Origin: Callorhinus ursinus
Lineage: Eukaryota; Chordata; Mammalia; Carnivora; Otariidae
DNA: 64,000 bases
Direction: 5' to 3'
Assembly (NCBI RefSeq): GCF_003265705.1
Contig: NW_020313056.1
Coordinates: forward strand, 8,254,188 to 8,318,187
Shown: positions 41,736 to 52,147 of the stretch, piece by piece
Layout of the letters: every line of letters begins with the position of its first letter
How positions within the stretch are numbered: position 1 is the stretch's first letter
Made by a program: the position numbers and the translations under genes
The notes under the pieces: generated by a model
The model's input: the letters and a program-made list of their open reading frames with translations, nothing else
The model's database searches: none
Told to the model about the DNA's origin: nothing

Positions 41736-41999
41736 AGCTTGTTAAAGGGCCTGGATATGCATCCCCATGGGTGTTTCTGGATGCCCTGAGGGCCGCACCT
41801 CCCACCCCTTCCTGAGCTGTTCCACCCTTTCCATGGGTGCCCATAACTCAAGCACCTGCCAGGAGCCGGCCCAGGGCACGTGCCTGCAGGATTTTCTCAA
41901 CGCTGCAGCCCTATCGGGCCCCTCACACTGGCTTCTTAAATAAAAGTCCAAAGAGGAAACGTCCCATGTTCCAAAGCCAGCTCTCAGAAGCACGGCTTT

Positions 42000-42240
42000 C
42001 TGCTGTCTGACAGGCCCGGGTTCGGATCCTGCCTCTACCATCACACCCAGCTGTGTGGCCTTGGGCAGGTCCTTCATGGCTCAGAACCTCGGCTCCTCAT
42101 CTGTCAAGAGGGCACAACAGGTCCTCCCTCCGAAGGTTGGTGTGAATTCCAAAATAAGATAACCTGGGGAAGGTCCCTGGCACATAGCTGGAGCGTTCAA
42201 GAACTGTCAGTGAACACTATTAGCACAATGTTATTATCCG
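42000..42240 (+). mobile_element. MIR SINE, full length
   Basis: aggcccgggttcggatcctg, ctgtgtggccttgggcaggt, tcctcatctgtcaagagggc, ccctggcacatagctggagc and tcagtgaacactattagc. Confidence 0.93.
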
Positions 42241-42464
42241 GGCACAGAAAAGCATTCACTTTAAAAGCTCCCCTCCCCAGCTGGAAGGGCTGGTTCGAGC
42301 TTCAAATCACCAGAGACACTGGAACTGACGCGGGCCCACAAATAGAGGCCAGTGCAAAGCTCCCAGGAGGACAAACCATGGGGATGTTACCATCACAATT
42401 GACAGCTGGCGAAAAACTGTGGTTTTCGAGGTGCTGGTGAGGACAGGGGAGGGCTTTGGACCTG

Positions 42465-42620
42465 CAGGAGCCCAGCGCCGAACCCCGCCCTCATGCAGAT
42501 GCTGTGGGACCTGGGGCACGTTCCCGAGCTTCTCAGAGCCTCAGTCTCCCCATCGGCCAAGTGGGAACTCTAAGCCCCTGCCAAGGTTGCTGGGAGGCAG
42601 AACTATACCCTCTCTGCTCT
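42465..42620 (+). mobile_element. MIR fragment
   Basis: gctgtgggacctggggcacg, cttctcagagcctcagtctc, cccatcggccaagtgggaac. The 3' tail is absent. Confidence 0.72.
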
Positions 42621-43109
42621 GCTCTCCAGACACGGGCAGTGACAAGCCTGCGGGGACAGCATCCCGGCCCCTTTGAGAACCAAGGGCTACTCCGTGTCAG
42701 GCGCTTGCCACTAGTGTCTCGTCGATGCTCACACCGTCCCTTCATCTCCTTCTCGCTGCAGACGAGGACGTGGAGCCCCAGCACCGAGGCCGTACCAAGC
42801 GTGGCACCCTCCCCGTCAAGGTACCCCTCTCAGCCCTCAAAGACAGTCACAGGGACCTGTCATCCCACCCAGGAAGTGGGGTCAGATGGTGGCAGATTCA
42901 CGGGCGTCTGTTGCATAATTAAGTGAGGGTGAAAAATGTTTGTCATTAAACAAGGGAACCAATACATCGTCAGCCCCAGCAACAGCTGGGATGGCTCAGG
43001 AAGGGGAGGCTGCCCTTCTAGCAGCCTGGAAGATTCTGCCTGGGCTGCGTCTACAGAGGTCCCAGCCCCCCCTGCCCCCCTCCCCGTGCCTTCCCCACAC
43101 ATCCCCAGC
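42621..43109. other. Mostly unique sequence
   Basis: A weak minus-strand MIR trace lies at 42690-42780. A 156-codon ORF (42456-42926) and several overlapping ones carry no support. Confidence 0.4.
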
Positions 43110-43578
43110 ACCACCTCTGAACTGCATGGCCTTGGGTCTGACCCTTCTTCTCTCTGAGCGTTGGCTACCCAGCCAGCAGCAAAAGCAGGGTCCGTCCCAG
43201 TTCTGTCTCCCCAGTTCCCACCTCAGGGCCTTTGCACTTGCCATTCCCCCTGATGGAAGGGTGTTTTCCACACCTACATCTTCCCAGGGAGACCCCTTTT
43301 CCTCCTTCCGGACACAGCTCAGATGCCTCTCTTCCTAGAGTCCTCTCAACTGCCCTGTCACTGTCCTGTCACCCAGTTCTGTTTTCTCCAGAGCACTCAC
43401 CATCCGAGATCATCTTGTTCATCTCCGTGTTGACTCATCTGTCGCCTGTCCTAGAGCTGGAATGTCAGCTCCAGAGGACAGGGAGCTTGTCGCCTTCACT
43501 GCTATGTCCACAATACCTAGTTCAGTGCCCGGCACATAATAGGTGCTCACTAGGTATTTGTCAAATAAACAAAGGCCC
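43110..43578 (+). mobile_element. L2 3' end
   Basis: ctcagggcctttgcacttgc, gacacagctcagatgcctct, gctggaatgtcagctccaga, gtgcccggcacataataggt and tatttgtcaaataaacaaag. The tail is complete. Confidence 0.92.
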
Positions 43579-43739
43579 CCATGTCACTTTGTCTCCTTCT
43601 GTTTCACTCTCTAGTCCACAACTGTGGGGCCATTTTATAGATGAGAAAAACTGAGGTGGGTGAAGAGGGACACACCTCGCCCGGGACAGCCTCCACATCG
43701 AAAGTACTCCATGACAGCCATGGAGCCTCCTCTCATGAT

Positions 43740-43968
43740 CCACGGTTCGGGGACTCTAAAGCCAGGCCGACCGGGTCAAATCTCCGCTCTGCCACTCCCT
43801 GGCTGGGCGGCCTTAGACCAGTGACTATTCCTCTCTGGACCTCAGTTTCCTCATCTGTGAAAAACGGGATGGTTATACTTAACTCCCAGGGTTATCGTTG
43901 CAAGGGTCAAATGAGTTAATACACAAAAAGTGTTGAGGCTAGTGGTATCCAATAAATGTCAGATACAG
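43740..43968 (+). mobile_element. MIR SINE, full length
   Basis: ggggactctaaagccaggcc, cggccttagaccagtgacta, cctcagtttcctcatctgtg, gggtcaaatgagttaataca and tggtatccaataaatgtc. Confidence 0.93.
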
Positions 43969-43984
43969 TGTCCCATAAAATATT

Positions 43985-44115
43985 TGTTGAATTAAGGAGG
44001 TGTGATAATTGTCCCATTTCACAGGCAGGGAAACTAAGACACGGGGAGGTGAAGCTAATTAGGCAATGGAATGGGTATCAAGTCCATGTTTTTCCAACTC
44101 TAAAGGCCGCCCTTT
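43985..44115 (-). mobile_element. MIR fragment, tail to tail with the preceding MIR
   Basis: attgtcccatttcacaggca, gggaaactaagacacgggga, then gtccatgtttttccaactct. Confidence 0.82.
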
Positions 44116-44229
44116 TGCAAAGAAGGTAACGCTAGCCAGAAGCTGGCCTCAGGCCTCCCAGATGATGGAAGACCAGTGCTGCCTGCCAGCCCCCATTTCC
44201 TGTAAGGAGCCCCTCCCCACCATTCCCAG

Positions 44230-44735
44230 TCCATGGGGTTTGAGGGGGGCTGACCCCACTTCCAGCTTCAAGGATAGTCACATGAACTTTGTCACCAAAC
44301 CCAATGGTCACAGAACCTGGCCATGGGTCATAGAGTTTGGTTCAGAAATGGCTGCATAATCCAACCCAAGCCAATGAGATCCAGTCCTGGGACTTTCATA
44401 GGAATAATTGAGAAAGAGCACTCACTTTTTCTGGGTAGTAGCAGTAATATTAATAGTAGTAATAAAATAATAGCTAATATCATAGAGCATTAGGTGTGTC
44501 AGGTGCTGTTTAGAACTTCACATATATTAATTAACTCAATCTTCCAGAGAGACAGAGAAAACTGATGTTATCATTCAAACACCTGGATCCAGCTATGCCT
44601 GAAGCAAGTATACCCCTGGATTTTTTTTTTTTTTTTAACATGACCCAATAAATTCTCTTTTGCTTAAACCGGTTTGAGTTAGGTTTCTGTCCCTTAGAAC
44701 CGAGAGAGCCCTGACTAATCCACCTGCCTTCCAGA
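44230..44735 (+). mobile_element. LTR-like repeat, family X (copy 5), split by a MIR
   Basis: Left part: gtcacatgaactttgtcacc, ccaatgagatccagtcctgg. Right part: acctggatccagctatgcct, gacccaataaattctctttt, gcttaaaccggtttgagtta, gtttctgtcccttagaaccg, with a T tract inside. This copy shows the sense 3' end best, including an aataaa signal. Confidence 0.62.
44440..44560 (-). mobile_element. MIR fragment inside family X copy 5
   Basis: aataatagctaatatcatag, ttaggtgtgtcaggtgctgt and ttaattaactcaatcttcca follow an inverse MIR tail. It lies where family X is interrupted. Confidence 0.75.
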
Positions 44736-45029
44736 CATTATCTACGCTTCTGTCTCTCCATCATTACTGAAGCCAGGGTGGCACGCCCATTAACTGTTTT
44801 ATGCCCATAGCTGACTCACAGGTTTCCGCTCTAGTACTTGGTCCATCCTGCCCATACGGAGGCTTGCAGGTCTGCCCCCTTTCCCACGCACCCCAAGCCG
44901 AAGAGTGGGTGTGCAGATGTGTATGCACACCCTCGTTCCAGGAAGGTGCTCTATGGGGTTTGCTTGGCCCCAGAACAGACCTCATTATTAGTGTGATGAC
45001 TATTAATAAAGAGTCCCGGTTTCCGCGCC

Positions 45030-45200
45030 AGGCCGGCTGCTTTGCATACATGGTGATCTCACCCAGTCCTCCCGACAACCCTCCGAGGCAGGCTTGTCAT
45101 CCCCATTTTAAAAATGAGGAAGGTGAGGATCCAAGAAGCCAGGCCTGAGTCACACAGATCCTGAGCAGCAGAGTCTGCCTTCTCAAACGCCAGCGCTGGG
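45030..45200 (-). mobile_element. MIR SINE
   Basis: gtgatctcacccagtcctcc, tcatccccattttaaaaatg, aggaaggtgaggatccaaga and gagtcacacagatcctgagc. Confidence 0.83.
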
Positions 45201-45279
45201 CCCCCTCCAGGACATGGGGTCTGCTTACCCTGCTGTTTGAGCTCCAGGTCAACTGGGTATATAACACAAATGTTGAATC

Positions 45280-45495
45280 TACACGAATGGAGAATACACA
45301 CACGCAGGTATTGTAGAGGTGTGGGATCTCGATGTCTGCAGATGTGTGTAATATATGTGTAGACTCCATGCATGTGTATAGTGTATGTGTAAAACTGAGT
45401 GTCCATGTCTGTATGTGTAGCATCTACATGCGTGTTGAGTGTGAGTGTGTGTGTGTGTGTGTGTGCGTGCGTGCGTGTCTCACATGCGTGTAGAA
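45280..45495. repeat. TG-rich degenerate tract with (TG)n core
   Basis: A clean TG array at 45443-45474, ending in cgtg units, lies in 200 bases of degenerate tg/ta steps (tatgtgtag, gcatgtgtat). Alternating purine-pyrimidine throughout. Confidence 0.88.
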
Positions 45496-45574
45496 TCTCC
45501 TGGGTTCGTCCCGTACAGCGGGAGGCAGTTGGGTGATCAGAGAAAATAGTGACCACGTCTTCCCAGCTCTATGG

Positions 45575-45955
45575 TTATTGCGCCAGGCCAGCCACTGTCC
45601 CCTCCCCTCTGGACTACTGCAGTTGCCTCCTCCCTGGCTTCCTTGCTTCTGCCCCTTCCCTGGACCCAGGGTCCATTCTCTGTCTTGGGCCAGAGGGATC
45701 CTATTAGAACCTAGATCAGATCAGGGCCTCCTGTGCTCAGAACCCTCCACGGTCCCAGGTCAGTTGGAGTAAAGCCAAAGTCCTCACAGGGGTACATAAA
45801 ACTCTGCCTGGTCTGGCCCCTGTGATCTCCCTGACAGTAACAATCTCCCTCTTTGCACCTAGCCTCAGGACCTTTGCACTTGCAGTTCCTCTGCCTCAGA
45901 TATGACTTCACTCAAGGGTCAGCTAAGTGTCACCACCCCAGAGAGATCACCCAGT
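45575..45955 (+). mobile_element. L2 3' portion, interrupted tail
   Basis: gactactgcagttgcctcct, gatcctattagaacctagat, agtaaagccaaagtcctcac, aaaactctgcctggtctggc and caggacctttgcacttgcag. The last 300 bases of an L2 are missing or unrecognisable. Confidence 0.88.
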
Positions 45956-46945
45956 TGCTCCAGCTTCTCATCCTGCTTTGATGGGCTCAAGATCATCCCC
46001 ACGCAGCATTCTGTGCTGGGCTAGTGCTTGTCGGCCCATTGCCGGGCCTTCCACTAGGAGCTCACCTCCACCAGTGCAGAGACCTTGTCGTCCACCCCCC
46101 CCGGCCCCCATGACCACTTAGCACAGGAAGTCCTGGTGCCTGCTGCACAGGATGTCCTCAGCCAGTAGCCGATGGGCCACAAACCCAGCCAGGATTCAGG
46201 TCAGCCTTTGCCTTGTCAAATCTCCTTGCTGACCATACACAGGCCTCTCCCCACCACTGTCTTCTCTCCTCAGCCCCTCCCTGAGCCGGAGGCCTCCTGT
46301 CTGGCTCCCAGAAAAGGCTCAGATTCCCACACAAGGCCTCTCAGGTCTCTCCTAACCCTACAGTCCTGGCCTGACTATGGAGCGTTCTATTCCTTCAGGT
46401 CCATGGGGTCAGAGAGCGACAGCTCAACAGGCCTCCCCAGCTGACCTCCCCTTTTGGGGTCACCACCACCTTCCTAATGCTCACAACGGTCTCCACTCTG
46501 CCCACACAGGTGAGACAGGGAGAAGGCAAGGGGCAGGAAAGCAGCCCCCCTGCCCTGCCAGGCCCATGCACCAGAGTCCAGAACCCTCACGGATGGATAC
46601 AATGGAAGATGCTGGGCCTGGTCTTTGGAGCTGACCTGAACCACCGGCTTACCCTACTCCATTTCCTGGCCGTTTAACAAACAGAAGCTTTCTCTGTTTG
46701 CATTTAACGGTTTATGTTTAAAAGGAGCAAAAAGGGAAGAGGCAGGAGCAACTCCCCCATCCTAGGGCATTTATCGATGCTGAGCCCAGGTGGGAAATTC
46801 TGCCTTCCAGGGCAGTCCCTCATGCTCTTCGGGAACCAGTGTTCTGGATAGCCGAATGTCTGGATAACAGAGGATGACCTCCTTAACCAGGGAGCTGAGA
46901 AGTGCAGCCTGTGGTTGACTCTGACCTGCTGAGAAGCTCTGTGAG
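45956..46945. other. Unique sequence, no gene supported
   Basis: Around 46245-46400 there is a pyrimidine tract with cag (ctcctcag) and, at 46502, a donor-like acaggtgaga. The intervening DNA has no single open frame worth calling. AT-rich at the right end. Confidence 0.4.
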
Positions 46946-47105
46946 GCCAACACTTGCTTTTTCTGTTTTTCAAGCTTTAAAAAAAAAATTTTTTTTTAAG
47001 TAATCTCTGCACCCAACGTGGGGCTCAAACTCACGACCCCGAGATCAAGAGTCACATGCTCTACTGACCGAGCCTGCCAGGCGCCCCAACACTTTCTTAT
47101 TTTAA
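46946..47105 (-). mobile_element. Truncated CAN-SINE, older subtype, inside an L1
   Basis: The element lies at about 46978-47086, from an A/T-rich tail through agtaatctctgcacccaacg to gccaggcgcccc. It has the same short form as the copy at 25761. aacacttgctttttct on the left and aacactttcttatttt on the right form a diverged target-site duplication. Confidence 0.92.
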
Positions 47106-47845
47106 CAGCTTTATGGAGATATAATTCACATACCACACAATTCACCCCTTTAAAAAAGTGTACAAGTCAATGGTTTTTTAATATCTTCACAGAGTGGTGC
47201 AACCATTACCACAATCCATTTCCCTCCCCAAAATACCCCACGTCCATTTACAGTCACTTCCCATTTCCCCTCACTCCTACCCCTGGTGACTACTGATCCA
47301 CTTTAGATTTGCCTCTTCTGAACATTTCATATACATGGAAGCATACATTATCCAGCCATTCTTGTCTGCCTGCTTTCACTTAACAGAATGCTTTCAAGGC
47401 GCAGCCACACTGTGGCTGAATCAGTGCTTTACTCCTTTTTGTGGCTACGTAGTATTCCGTCGTACGGCGACACACGTTTTACCCTCCATCGGTTGATGGA
47501 CACTTGGGTTGTTTTTGCCGTTTGGCTGTTATGACTAGTGTTGCCAAGAACATCCATGTGCACATGTTTGTTCAGACGTAGGTGTTCAATTCTGGGTACA
47601 CGCTTGCAAGTGGCATTCTGGGTCATGTGGTAACCGTGTTGAACCTTCTGGGAAACGGCCGGACTGTTTTTTCCAAAGCGGCTGCGCCATTGTACCCTGC
47701 CACCAGCAGTGTGTGCGCCTTCCAGTCAGTCCACAGGCTCGCCAACGCTTGCCACTGTTCATCTTTTTGATTATAGCCATTCTAGACGGTGTGGGGTGGT
47801 AGGCCGGTGCTTTTTCTCAATTAGCCAGAAACATTTAAAAACTGG
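47088..47845 (-). mobile_element. Old L1 3' end, about 760 bp
   Basis: Inverse order: gctttatggagatataattc, agagtggtgcaaccattacc, ctactgatccactttagatt, tagtattccgtcgtacggcg, gttgatggacacttgggttg, and caccagcagtgtgtgcgcct. It reaches into the ORF2 C-terminal region, which is no longer open. Confidence 0.93.
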
Positions 47846-48076
47846 GAGAGCTGAGGGGTGCCTGGGTGGCGCAGTCGGTTAAGGGACCGACTCTTGGTTT
47901 CAGCTCAGGTCATGATCTCAGGGTCATGAGTTCGAGCCCCACATGGGGCTCCACGCTCAGCAGGGAGTCTGCTTCTCTCCCTCTCACTCTGCCCTTCCCT
48001 CCCACACTCTCTCACTCTCTCTCAAATCAATCAATCAATCAATCAATCAATCTTTAAGAAAAATTGGTAGAACTGA
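47838..48076 (+). mobile_element. CAN-SINE with (CAAT)n tail
   Basis: The element starts ggggtgcctgggtggcgcag and ends with seven caat-like units before tttaagaaa. The 17-bp flanks aaaactgggagagctga and aaaattggtagaactga are a diverged duplication. The tail array (48024-48053) is a microsatellite grown from the usual aaataaat tail. Confidence 0.96.
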
Positions 48077-48329
48077 TGTAAAGATCTGGATTTCTGGCTT
48101 CTCTTGGCAGTAGCTCCTGGTGCGAGTGGGGCCCATTCGCAGAGGGAGCCGGGTCACCACCATCCCCAGGCCACCGTAGTCCTCCTCCAGCTGCCCACCT
48201 CGTTGAGAGGGCCTTGGGCCTCTCTGCCAGTGAGGTCTGTAACACTCTCTGAGCCCAGCTGAGGTTTGCAAAGATGATGACCTGCCATCGTTTGGCCTTT
48301 CTGGAGTCATCTCCCCTCACGCCAACCAG
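48077..48329. other. Unique sequence
   Basis: Nothing recognised. Small overlapping minus-strand ORFs (about 87 codons) lack context. Confidence 0.4.
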
Positions 48330-48535
48330 GAGGTTAGCTGTGAGTGTGGGTCATGGTATTCCACCCAGACGGGCTGTATCCTCGTGATGACCCTGGAAGG
48401 ATTCATTGTCCCTGTTTCCAGATGTGGAGATAGGCTCCCAGAGGAGAGGGGACATGACTGCCCTAGGTCACATGCTGGTGGGGACCAAGGCTGGGATCTG
48501 GGGTCAGAGGTCCGACCCCACAGCCCTGTGTTCTC
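48330..48535 (-). mobile_element. MIR SINE
   Basis: attgtccctgtttccagatg, gagataggctcccagaggag and taggtcacatgctggtgggg. Confidence 0.75.
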
Positions 48536-48984
48536 CTGCGACATCACAAGCTCCCTCAAAGTCCTCTGGCCCTTCTCCCCACACCCAACACCTACCTTTA
48601 CCTTTGCAGGGGAGGCCTTGGGGGAAGATCTCTTTCTTGAAAGAATTACATGAAAAAGCCTAGAAAGGCCACAGTGTTCCCAGCTCAGTGTCTCACCAGT
48701 TCTGATCTTACAGGTATGAGTAGTCTCGGTTTCATGTGTCAGGCCTTCGACTGACTGACCGTCCTCAGGGGTCCGTGGGCTCCGGGCGGCAGGGCCCTTC
48801 CCTGCACACTGACTTCCACGGGCCCGGTACAAAGCACCGGCGGACACAGACTCTGCTACGGGAATATCTGTTTGATAGGAATAAGTGAACCGATGATACC
48901 TTCTAAAAAGGAATTCCCCATTTTTTTGCTTCTTATTTTTCTACAGAGGTGTTTTGTTAAATATCTAACCAAACGTGGTTGAAT
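48536..48984. other. Unique sequence
   Basis: No repeat or gene recognised. A 176-codon minus-strand ORF (48317-48847) overlaps the MIR and has no support. Confidence 0.4.
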
Positions 48985-49180
48985 TTCTATACCAGACAGC
49001 TTGGGTTCAAATCACGACTCCTTCGCGTATGAACTAGCTAGCCTCTCTGGGTCCCATTTTCCTCATCCAGAAAATGGGGAGAAGCACCATACCTATCTTG
49101 ACTGTTAACACACCTAAGTGCTCAGGACGCCATTAGGTTTGGTAGCCACCATCACCAACACCATCGTCAGCATTTCTGTT
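48985..49180 (+). mobile_element. MIR SINE
   Basis: agcttgggttcaaatcacga, ctagcctctctgggtcccat, cctcatccagaaaatgggga and tggtagccaccatcacc. Confidence 0.85.
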
Positions 49181-49890
49181 TTCATCTGTGAACCAGGCCA
49201 GGGGCTTACAGGACCCAGGTCAAGGGAGGTTCGATGCTGGGGTGACTCAGGTTCCGGGCTGCATCACGGAGGGTTCACAGGAAGGGCCATGGTGAAATGA
49301 CCAGGAACCGAGTGTTCCATGGCATGAGGGGAAGTGAATGAATGGCGGTTAGCATGAGCTGGAAAACGCACACTCACCTGAGTTGCTCAATCCATCTGGT
49401 GACGGCAAGGCCCCCTGTCCCCCTGGGGGAGTCGGGTGCGGGATCTGGGGCCAGAAGGGGCTCAGGGTGCAGTGTGGAGGTGCTGGGGAGTCTGACTGCA
49501 TGAGGAAGGAGGCCCAAGCCTGAACACTGGAGGCTCTGGAGCGTGTAGTAAGACCCCCAAGGCCTCGAGGGGAAGGCCCTCAAGCCGCGGTGACACTGCG
49601 GGGTCTTTGAAGGAGTGAATGCTGCCTCTGCTGTTCATGGCTTCAGACCAGGGTGTTCCTCAGCCTCCCGCCTTCCTGGAACCCCTCTCCTTTCCTCTCA
49701 AGATGGGGAGCCTGGAGTCTCCCCCACCTCAGCGGCAGAGGTGGCTCATGCTTCTTACAGCTTCATTACCTGCTTTGGTTGCATCCTTTCTTTCCACCTT
49801 AGTCTCCCCTCTGGAGGCTGCCAGTCTCGTTCTGCACCTGCCACCCACACTGGGTCAGCAGAGTTCCTCTGTCCCTTTCCCCAAGGAATA
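49181..49890. other. Unique sequence, no gene seen
   Basis: Possible very diverged L2 at 49700-49880 but not convincing. A 104-codon ORF at 49615 is unsupported. Confidence 0.4.
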
Positions 49891-49892
49891 AC

Positions 49893-50085
49893 AACAACAG
49901 CAGTAATAGTAATAGCTCACGTTTGTTGAGCACTGACCATGCACCTGTTACTGTAATGGAAATAATTCATTTAATCTTCATAACACCCTGTGAAATAGGT
50001 GGTCCCATGACCATCCCCAGTTCACAGACGGGGAAACTGAGGCCCAGAGAGGCCAAGTTTGAGTGTCATGGAGAAGCTGGTAGGT
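49893..50085 (-). mobile_element. MIR SINE, near full length
   Basis: atagtaatagctcacgtttg, gttgagcactgaccatgcac, atttaatcttcataacaccc, acagacggggaaactgaggc and cagagaggccaagtttgagt. Confidence 0.9.
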
Positions 50086-50555
50086 GGTCTCTTGGGAGGC
50101 CTCCTGCCTGAGCCCTGCGGACATTGCCAGGCCACAGAATGTGTCTGACAGCCAGATGAGGATCTGTGTGTCCAACCTCCCTGGCAGTGAAAGTGACCTC
50201 TACTCAGGAGGCAGGTGGGAAATGTCGAGAGCAATTTGGAAACAACAGCTTATCTACAGGATTTGGCACATTGGTGCAATGCTCTTGGTTGTAAGGAATA
50301 AGAACCCAACCTAAAGAGGCTTTAAGAACAAGGAAACTTATTATCTCATGGACCCTTGGAAGCGATGGGGAATCAAGGACTGGTTAATTCAGCAGCTTAG
50401 TGACATCAGCAAAGACCAGGGTCTCGGGACTTAGGCTTTGCCCTCCAACTGGTTTTCTTCATTCACTCAAGTTGGCTGCCATTGCTCCAAACATCATGAC
50501 CTCTCCCCCATCCAACACTAGAGAGAAAAGAGCCTGTTTCTTTTTTTTCCCCTTT

Positions 50556-51361
50556 AAGAACTTTCATATATAATTGCTTTTCTTTTTTTTTTTTTTTTAG
50601 AGGGAGAGAGACAGAGAGAGGGCACATGAGCAGGGGGAGGAGCAGAGGGAGAGGGACAAGCAGACTCCGTGATGAGTGCCAGCCCCACACCGGGCTCGAT
50701 CTCACGACCCCAAGATCATGACCTGAGCCAAAATCAAGAGTCGGATGCTTAGCCGACTGAGCCACCCAGGCACCCCTAAATTTTTTTTAATGTTGGTATC
50801 ACTGGAAACTCCACAAATGTTGTTTTATAAATACTCTTTTTTATTGTAGTGACAGCATTTAACATGAGATCTTTTTCACAGATTTTTAAGTGTGCGATAC
50901 AATGTTGTTAACTATAGACATGATGTACAACAGATCTCTAGACCTTAATTCATCTTGCATAACCAAAACTTTATACCTGTTGAATAGCAACTCCCATTTC
51001 CCAATCCCCCAGCCCCTGTGAACCACCATTCTACTCTCTGCTTCTGTGAGTTCCACTATTTTAGATACTTCACATAAGTGGAATCGTACAGTAATTGTCC
51101 TTCTGTGACTGGCTTACTTCACTTAGCATAATGATCCAGCAATCCCGCTTCTGGGTATTTATCCAAAAGAATTGAAATCAGGATCTCTTCAAGAGATATC
51201 TGCACTCCCCTGTTCACAGCGGCTAAGATGTAGAAACAACCTAAGTGTCCATTGGCACATGAATGGATAAAGAAAATGTGGTCTTTACATACAATGGAGT
51301 ATTTTTCCATCTTAAAAAGGAAGGAAATCCCACATTATGGTTAATGAAATAAGCCGCTGAC
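50556..51361 (-). mobile_element. 5'-inverted (twin-primed) old L1
   Basis: From about 50556 to 51133 the plus strand reads an inverted L1 3' UTR (gacagcatttaacatgagat, cctgtgaaccaccattctac, ttcacttagcataatg). At 51134 orientation flips and the plus strand reads sense ORF2-end sequence (ccagcaatcccgcttctggg, gtgtccattggcacatgaat, ggatgaataagg-like blocks). Then cattatggttaatgaaat (51333) repeats, inverted, the sequence at 51105-51133. This arrangement is typical of twin priming with a short overlap. Confidence 0.85.
50583..50776 (-). mobile_element. CAN-SINE inside the L1
   Basis: T tract, (GA)n block, then head ending ccacccaggcacccc. The B-box neighbourhood is gggctcgatctcacgacccc. Target-site duplication is unclear because both flanks are T/A rich. 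Confidence 0.95.
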
Positions 51362-51510
51362 TCTCTTGAAGAGCAAGGAACCCTTTCCCAGAAGCCCCCA
51401 GCAGATTCCCCAGAGGGTATCACGGGCCAGAATTTCGTTCCACGTGCAGCCTAAGCCAATCACCGGCAAGGGCAAAGGGGTCACTGTGATTGGCTTAAAA
51501 CAACTGGAAC

Positions 51511-51869
51511 TGGCCACGCCCCACCCCACCCCGTCCCCCGGAACTTGACGGAAGCCCATCTTCTCTGAGTCTATGGGATGGTGGGCAGGGGGGGCCTGAG
51601 CAAAATGCATTCAGTAGGAAGGAGGATTTGGGAGGAACGACCGAAACAAGGAGTAGCTAGCTCATTACAGGATCAGCACATCCACCTCGTGCTGTCTGGA
51701 CCCTCGTGCTTCTGTCTTTGTTTCTGTGTTTTTGTTAACCTGATTCTCCCTCCCCTCATAAATTCTGCAAGCTCCCCTGTTCCTCCAATAAATTCCCCTC
51801 CCAGTTAAGCGGGCCAGATGTGATACCCACCCCCCGCCTCCAACATCATCCTCAGCCCGTTATCACCAC
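51511..51869. other. Unique sequence with C-rich tract
   Basis: A C4-A-C4-type run near 51518-51539 gives a G-quadruplex candidate on minus. Nothing else recognised. aataaatt near 51788 is not placed to be meaningful. Confidence 0.4.
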
Positions 51870-51934
51870 CTTATGATTGCCGGTATATATCCAGCGCTTG
51901 CCACATGCCAGGTCTGGTGCAAAGTGCTTTCCTT
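51870..51934 (-). mobile_element. MIR tail fragment
   Basis: ttatgattgccggtatatat then ccagcgcttgccacatgcca and aaagtgctttccttaaacc, cut short by the MER5A that follows. Confidence 0.65.
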
Positions 51935-52147
51935 AAACCAGCGGTGAGTTTACCCCCCAGGAGACATGTGGCAATGTCTGAAGACATCTGTGCTTGTCAC
52001 AGCTCCAGGCATGGGTGCTACTTGCATCTAGTGGGTAAAGAAATGAGGGTTCTGCTCAACTATCCTACAGGGCACAGGACGGCCCCGCGACAAAGAATGA
52101 TCGGCCCCACAAATGCCGATAGTGCGGGGACTGAGAAACCCTCTCCT
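51935..52147 (+). mobile_element. MER5A, near full length
   Basis: accagcggtgagtttacccc, caggagacatgtggcaatgt, acttgcatctagtgggtaaa, gggcacaggacggccccgcg and ccgatagtgcggggactgag, then aaaccct. The most complete sense copy in the window. Confidence 0.94.

Larger units (their letters stand above)
50270..51510 (-). mobile_element. LTR-like repeat, family X (copy 6), split by L1 and SINE
   Basis: Left part 50270-50555: aagaacccaacctaaagagg, acttattatctcatggaccc, tagtgacatcagcaaagacc, aagttggctgccattgctcc. Right part 51362-51510: aaccctttcccagaagcccc, gtatcacgggccagaatttc. The two halves fit one element in inverse orientation, interrupted by about 800 bp of younger DNA. Confidence 0.6.

Noticed and set aside
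46245..46520. Exon with acceptor-like ctcctcag and donor-like acag/gtgaga
   Set aside because: The sites do not enclose a single open frame of useful length, and such words are common in pyrimidine-rich DNA.
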